This document shows positions 6,664 through 8,945 of a stretch of DNA of 8,945 bases, one piece after another. Positions within the stretch are counted from its first letter, which is position 1. The number at the start of each line of letters is the position of its first letter. The stretch lies in contig DUZM01000258.1 in assembly GCA_013349485.1 (NCBI GenBank), positions 1 through 8,945 of the forward strand. Direction: 5' to 3'. The notes beneath the pieces were generated by a model. The model did no database searches and was not told the DNA's origin. It worked only from the letters and a program-made list of their open reading frames with translations. A program made the translations under genes and the position numbers. This stretch comes from Candidatus Hydrogenedentota bacterium (lineage in GTDB: Bacteria > Hydrogenedentota > Hydrogenedentia > Hydrogenedentales > SLHB01).

Positions 6664-6692
6664 TTGACTGGTTCTACGAAAAGCGCTATCAT
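6664..6692 (+). promoter_or_regulatory. aroA: Strong sigma70-like promoter of aroA
   Basis: TTGACT (6664-6669) and TATCAT (6687-6692) are 17 bases apart, each one base from consensus. The spacing is ideal. Transcription should start near 6699, giving a leader of about 50 bases to the TTG at 6751. This is the best promoter in the window. Confidence 0.7.
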
Positions 6693-6738
6693 TCTTTGCT
6701 TCAGAGCAGTATTGTGTGTCGGGTAATGAGGCAGTCGA

Positions 6739-6749
6739 GGAACGGTTCC
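6739..6749 (+). promoter_or_regulatory. Small palindrome at the aroA ribosome binding site
   Basis: GGAACGGTTCC is a perfect 11-base palindrome ending one base before the TTG start. The Shine-Dalgarno-like GAGG (6737-6740) overlaps its left arm. It may be chance; a five-base stem with a one-base loop cannot fold tightly in RNA, so a protein-binding site would be the more likely function. Confidence 0.25.
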
Positions 6750-6750
6750 G

Positions 6751-8025
6751 TTGGACCTTGTTTGTGAAAAATCGATTCTTCGAGGCGACGTCGAGATTCC
6801 AGGATCGAAATCGCACACGATCCGCGCGGTAACGATCGCCGCCCTGGCCGCAGGGGAGAGTGTTATCTCGCGGCCGCTCGACTCCGAAGACGCCCGGGCC
6901 GCGGTTCGGGCGTACTCGGACCTCGGTGCGAAGATTGAGCTGGGGCCCGATCGGTGGCGAATCACGGGCACAGGCGGCGCACTCCAACCGCCCGAAAACG
7001 TCATTGACGTGGCGAACTCGGGCACGACGTTGCGGATTGCGATGGGTTCGTGCGCCCTGCTTCGCAAGGGAATGGCGGTGCTGACGGGGGATGAGCAAGT
7101 TCGCCGCCGTCCCGGGGGGCCTTTGGCACAAGCGTTGATCGACCTTGGCGCGCACGTCGCGTCGACCCGGCAGAACGGCATGCCGCCATTTGTGATCCAA
7201 GGTCGGTTGCGCGGGGGCAAGACGACTGTCGAGGGCGTCTCGAGTCAGTACGTCACGAGTCTGCTCCTTAGCGCGCCGCTGGCCGACGGAGATTCGGTCA
7301 TTCGGGTCACGAACTTGAACGAGCAACCCTACGTGGAGATGACACTGGATTGGCTCGAGCGCCAGGGCGTCCAGGTGCAATACGAGAATTTGGCCGAGTT
7401 TCGCGTGCCGGGCGGCCAGTCGTTTCGGGCTGTCGGACGCCGTATCCCGGCCGATTTTTCGTCGGCGACGTTCTTTCTTGCTGCGGGCGCCCTCGGTGAG
7501 AACGAGGTGTTCGCGCGGGGCCTCGACGTTAACGATACGCAGGGCGACCGCGCTGTGGTGGACTATCTTTTGCAGATGGGCGCCTCGGTGGTTATCGAGG
7601 AGGAGGGGATCCGAGTCAAGGGACACGGGCTCAAGGGCGGCGAATTTGATCTGAACGCCACCCCCGACGCCCTTCCGGCGATGGCGGTGTTGGGCTGTTT
7701 CGCCAAAGGAACGACGCGGCTCGTCAACGTGCCGCAGGCGCGCCTCAAGGAAACGGATCGCCTCGCCGTCATGCGCGTTGAACTCGAACGGATGGGCGGC
7801 AGGGTCACGGAACTCGAAGATGGTTTAGTTGTTGAGGAATCCGGCCTGCATGGCGCAGACGTTGACGGCCATGGCGACCACCGCGTGGTCATGGCGTTGG
7901 CGATAGCGGGCGCCATGCTCGACGGGGAAACGCGGATCCGGGGCTACGAGGCCGCGGCCGTCACGTATCCTGGATTTGCGGACGCGCTCGCCCGAATCGG
8001 CGGGAACGTGCGCTTGGCGGAGTAG
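6751..8025 (+). CDS. aroA: 3-phosphoshikimate 1-carboxyvinyltransferase (EPSP synthase)
   Basis: This cytoplasmic enzyme joins shikimate 3-phosphate and phosphoenolpyruvate to make EPSP, the sixth shikimate-pathway step. The 424-residue product is full length and motif-complete. GSKSHTIRA is at 18-26 (Lys20, Ser21, Arg25). NSGTTLR at 89-95 keeps the Gly of the glyphosate-contact loop (Gly96 in E. coli) but has Ile where E. coli has Pro101. GDEQVRRRP is at 113-121, SSQYVTS at 164-170, and PADFSSATFFLAAG at 233-246. The catalytic Asp306 is in TPDALP. RLKETDR is at 331-337 (Lys333, Glu334), and GDHR at 375-378. TTG 6751 is the only well-placed start, with GAGG ending 10 bases upstream. A strong promoter precedes it, and aroC follows after 195 bases in the same direction. 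The sequence is intact and looks functional. Confidence 0.96.
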   Translation: MDLVCEKSILRGDVEIPGSKSHTIRAVTIAALAAGESVISRPLDSEDARAAVRAYSDLGAKIELGPDRWRITGTGGALQPPENVIDVANSGTTLRIAMGSCALLRKGMAVLTGDEQVRRRPGGPLAQALIDLGAHVASTRQNGMPPFVIQGRLRGGKTTVEGVSSQYVTSLLLSAPLADGDSVIRVTNLNEQPYVEMTLDWLERQGVQVQYENLAEFRVPGGQSFRAVGRRIPADFSSATFFLAAGALGENEVFARGLDVNDTQGDRAVVDYLLQMGASVVIEEEGIRVKGHGLKGGEFDLNATPDALPAMAVLGCFAKGTTRLVNVPQARLKETDRLAVMRVELERMGGRVTELEDGLVVEESGLHGADVDGHGDHRVVMALAIAGAMLDGETRIRGYEAAAVTYPGFADALARIGGNVRLAE

Positions 8026-8118
8026 TTCGAGGCGTTGCGAGCGCTCGCGATGATCGCCGCGAGGCGCGTTGTAGGCGATGATTTTGGGAATGCCTTTGTA
8101 GATTTGACTTGCCATGGT

Positions 8119-8140
8119 CGTGCTCGAGAAACGGAGCACG
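8119..8140 (+). other. Stem-loop in the aroA-aroC gap
   Basis: CGTGCTC (8119-8125) and GAGCACG (8134-8140) pair perfectly around an eight-base loop. No T-run follows on either strand, so it is not a standard terminator. TTGACT at 8104-8109 can also pair with AGTCAA at 8165-8170, closing a larger domain around it. A palindrome, GCGAGCGCTCGC, lies at 8037-8048 right after the aroA stop. The 195-base gap holds no gene I can support. Confidence 0.4.
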
Positions 8141-8220
8141 CGCGGGAATGCGAGCAGGCGTGGGAGTCAAGTCCTGGGGCCGGACGCAACGGAGTAATCC
8201 AACGCAAGGAGAGTGGAACA

Positions 8221-8945
8221 ATGCTGGGGTGCAGGTACGGGAAGTTATTTCAGGCGACGGTTGCGGGCGGTTCCTACCAAGAAGGGCTTACAGTGCACCT
8301 TCAAGGGGTGCCGCCGGGCTTGTACATCACGGAAGCAGAAATCTACGCGGCGCTCCTCACGCGGAAACCCGGACAAAGTGAGCTGGCCTCGCCGCGTCGC
8401 GAACCCGACGTGCCCATTATCTACAGCGGTGTGAACGCGGCAGACACGATGCCGGGGTTCTCGAACAAGGGGTATACGAACGGCACGCCGTTGGTGATCC
8501 TAATCCCCAATTGCGACCGGCACTTCGAGCACATCGAGCAGTATCAGGTCACGAACAGGACGCCACGGCCTGGCCACGCATCGTATGCCTCGTATCAGAA
8601 ATATGGCGAATGGGACGACGCCATCGGCGCGGGCTTCTTTAGCGGCCGGTACACGTCGACGATAGTGGCGGCAGGTGCGGTGGCGCGGCACGTGCTAAAG
8701 AAACACGGTATCGAAGTCTTTTCCTACGTTAAGGAAGCGGCGGGCATCCGTGCGCCGGATATGCCTTTGGACGCAGCGCGGGAACGCGTTGACGCATTTC
8801 GCGAAGTGCGCCGGAAATACGACCCGATCTATGATTGGGTGTTCACGTCGGGCCGGTTCAATCCCGACATGCGCTTTCTCGAGAAGGCGGCAGTCCTTGC
8901 CGAACTCGAGCGGGATCTCGTGGCTATTCGAGAAAGCGGCCCCGA
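8221..8945 (+). CDS. aroC: Chorismate synthase, divergent variant, 3' end cut by window edge
   Basis: The first 241 residues are present and the frame is open to the window end. The enzyme turns EPSP into chorismate with reduced FMN, the step after AroA. Clear landmarks are YGKLF (6-10), PPGLYITEAEI (31-41), RKPGQSELASPRREPD (48-63), SGVN (69-72), NGTPLVILI (87-95), NRTPRPGHASY (112-122, His119) and SGRYTSTIVAAGAVA (141-155). The third block resembles the HFSGRLTAP version of some Firmicutes enzymes rather than the usual RSSARET. Most striking, the normally invariant GESHG of the N-terminal motif reads GGSYQ (16-20), so the catalytic His is Tyr19. Residues about 178-225 include material longer than the standard enzyme. 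AAGGAG at 8206-8211 sits nine bases before the ATG. Adjacency to aroA supports a shikimate role. The C-terminal Asp-containing motifs lie outside the window. Confidence 0.88.
   Translation, partial: MLGCRYGKLFQATVAGGSYQEGLTVHLQGVPPGLYITEAEIYAALLTRKPGQSELASPRREPDVPIIYSGVNAADTMPGFSNKGYTNGTPLVILIPNCDRHFEHIEQYQVTNRTPRPGHASYASYQKYGEWDDAIGAGFFSGRYTSTIVAAGAVARHVLKKHGIEVFSYVKEAAGIRAPDMPLDAARERVDAFREVRRKYDPIYDWVFTSGRFNPDMRFLEKAAVLAELERDLVAIRESGP

Noticed and set aside
6495..6750. Small gene or tRNA in the divergent gap
   Set aside because: No cloverleaf or coding pattern; the gap is explained by two divergent promoters and ribosome binding sites.
6550..7626. Long minus-strand open frame of 358 codons opposite aroA
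   Set aside because: It is antisense to a motif-complete aroA, is rich in Arg, His and Pro with no recognisable domain, and arises from the GC-rich codon pattern.

Overview
The window is GC-rich, gene-dense bacterial chromosome with six complete protein genes, one complete gene with an uncertain start, and one gene cut by the right edge. I see no rRNA, tRNA, CRISPR array, insertion sequence or phage module. The mix points to an environmental bacterium of the Hydrogenedentota, Planctomycetota, Verrucomicrobiota or Lentisphaerota kind: a GH172/DUF2961 protein, a URO-D-like protein that is not HemE, a stand-alone cohesin protein with a tail anchor, and an unusual chorismate synthase. That placement is inference from gene content, not from a phylogenetic marker.

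Layout. Positions 81-1193 (+) encode an alpha/beta hydrolase with an N-terminal export signal. Positions 1313-2371 (+) encode a URO-D/MtaA-superfamily protein with its own promoter-like sequence. Its 3' end overlaps by 15 bases the 3' end of a convergent HD-domain phosphohydrolase (2357-2968, -). Further along the minus strand are a GH172/DUF2961 glycoside hydrolase-like protein (3022-4305), a surface protein with a cohesin-like domain and a C-terminal membrane anchor (4598-5632, possibly starting further upstream), and a four-helix membrane protein of unknown function (5925-6494). A 256-base divergent region then leads to aroA (6751-8025, +) and the start of aroC (8221 to the window edge, +).

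How the genes work together. aroA and aroC encode consecutive last steps of the shikimate pathway (EPSP synthase, then chorismate synthase) and probably form one unit behind a strong sigma70-like promoter at 6664-6692. The four minus-strand genes are co-oriented, but the two 292-base gaps around the cohesin gene hold their own candidate promoters, an operator-like palindrome and a hairpin cluster. They are therefore probably several transcription units. GH172 and the HD hydrolase are 53 bases apart and may be co-transcribed. The hydrolase, URO-D-like and GH172 genes fit a lifestyle of scavenging esters, methylated compounds and polysaccharides, but no direct pathway link between them is visible.

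Most worth a second look: the AroC variant with Tyr-Gln in place of the usual catalytic His-Gly, the cohesin-like tail-anchored protein with an operator-like palindrome upstream, the three consecutive hairpins after that gene, and a -10-like 12-mer shared upstream of two genes. I did not find a clearly new multi-gene system.
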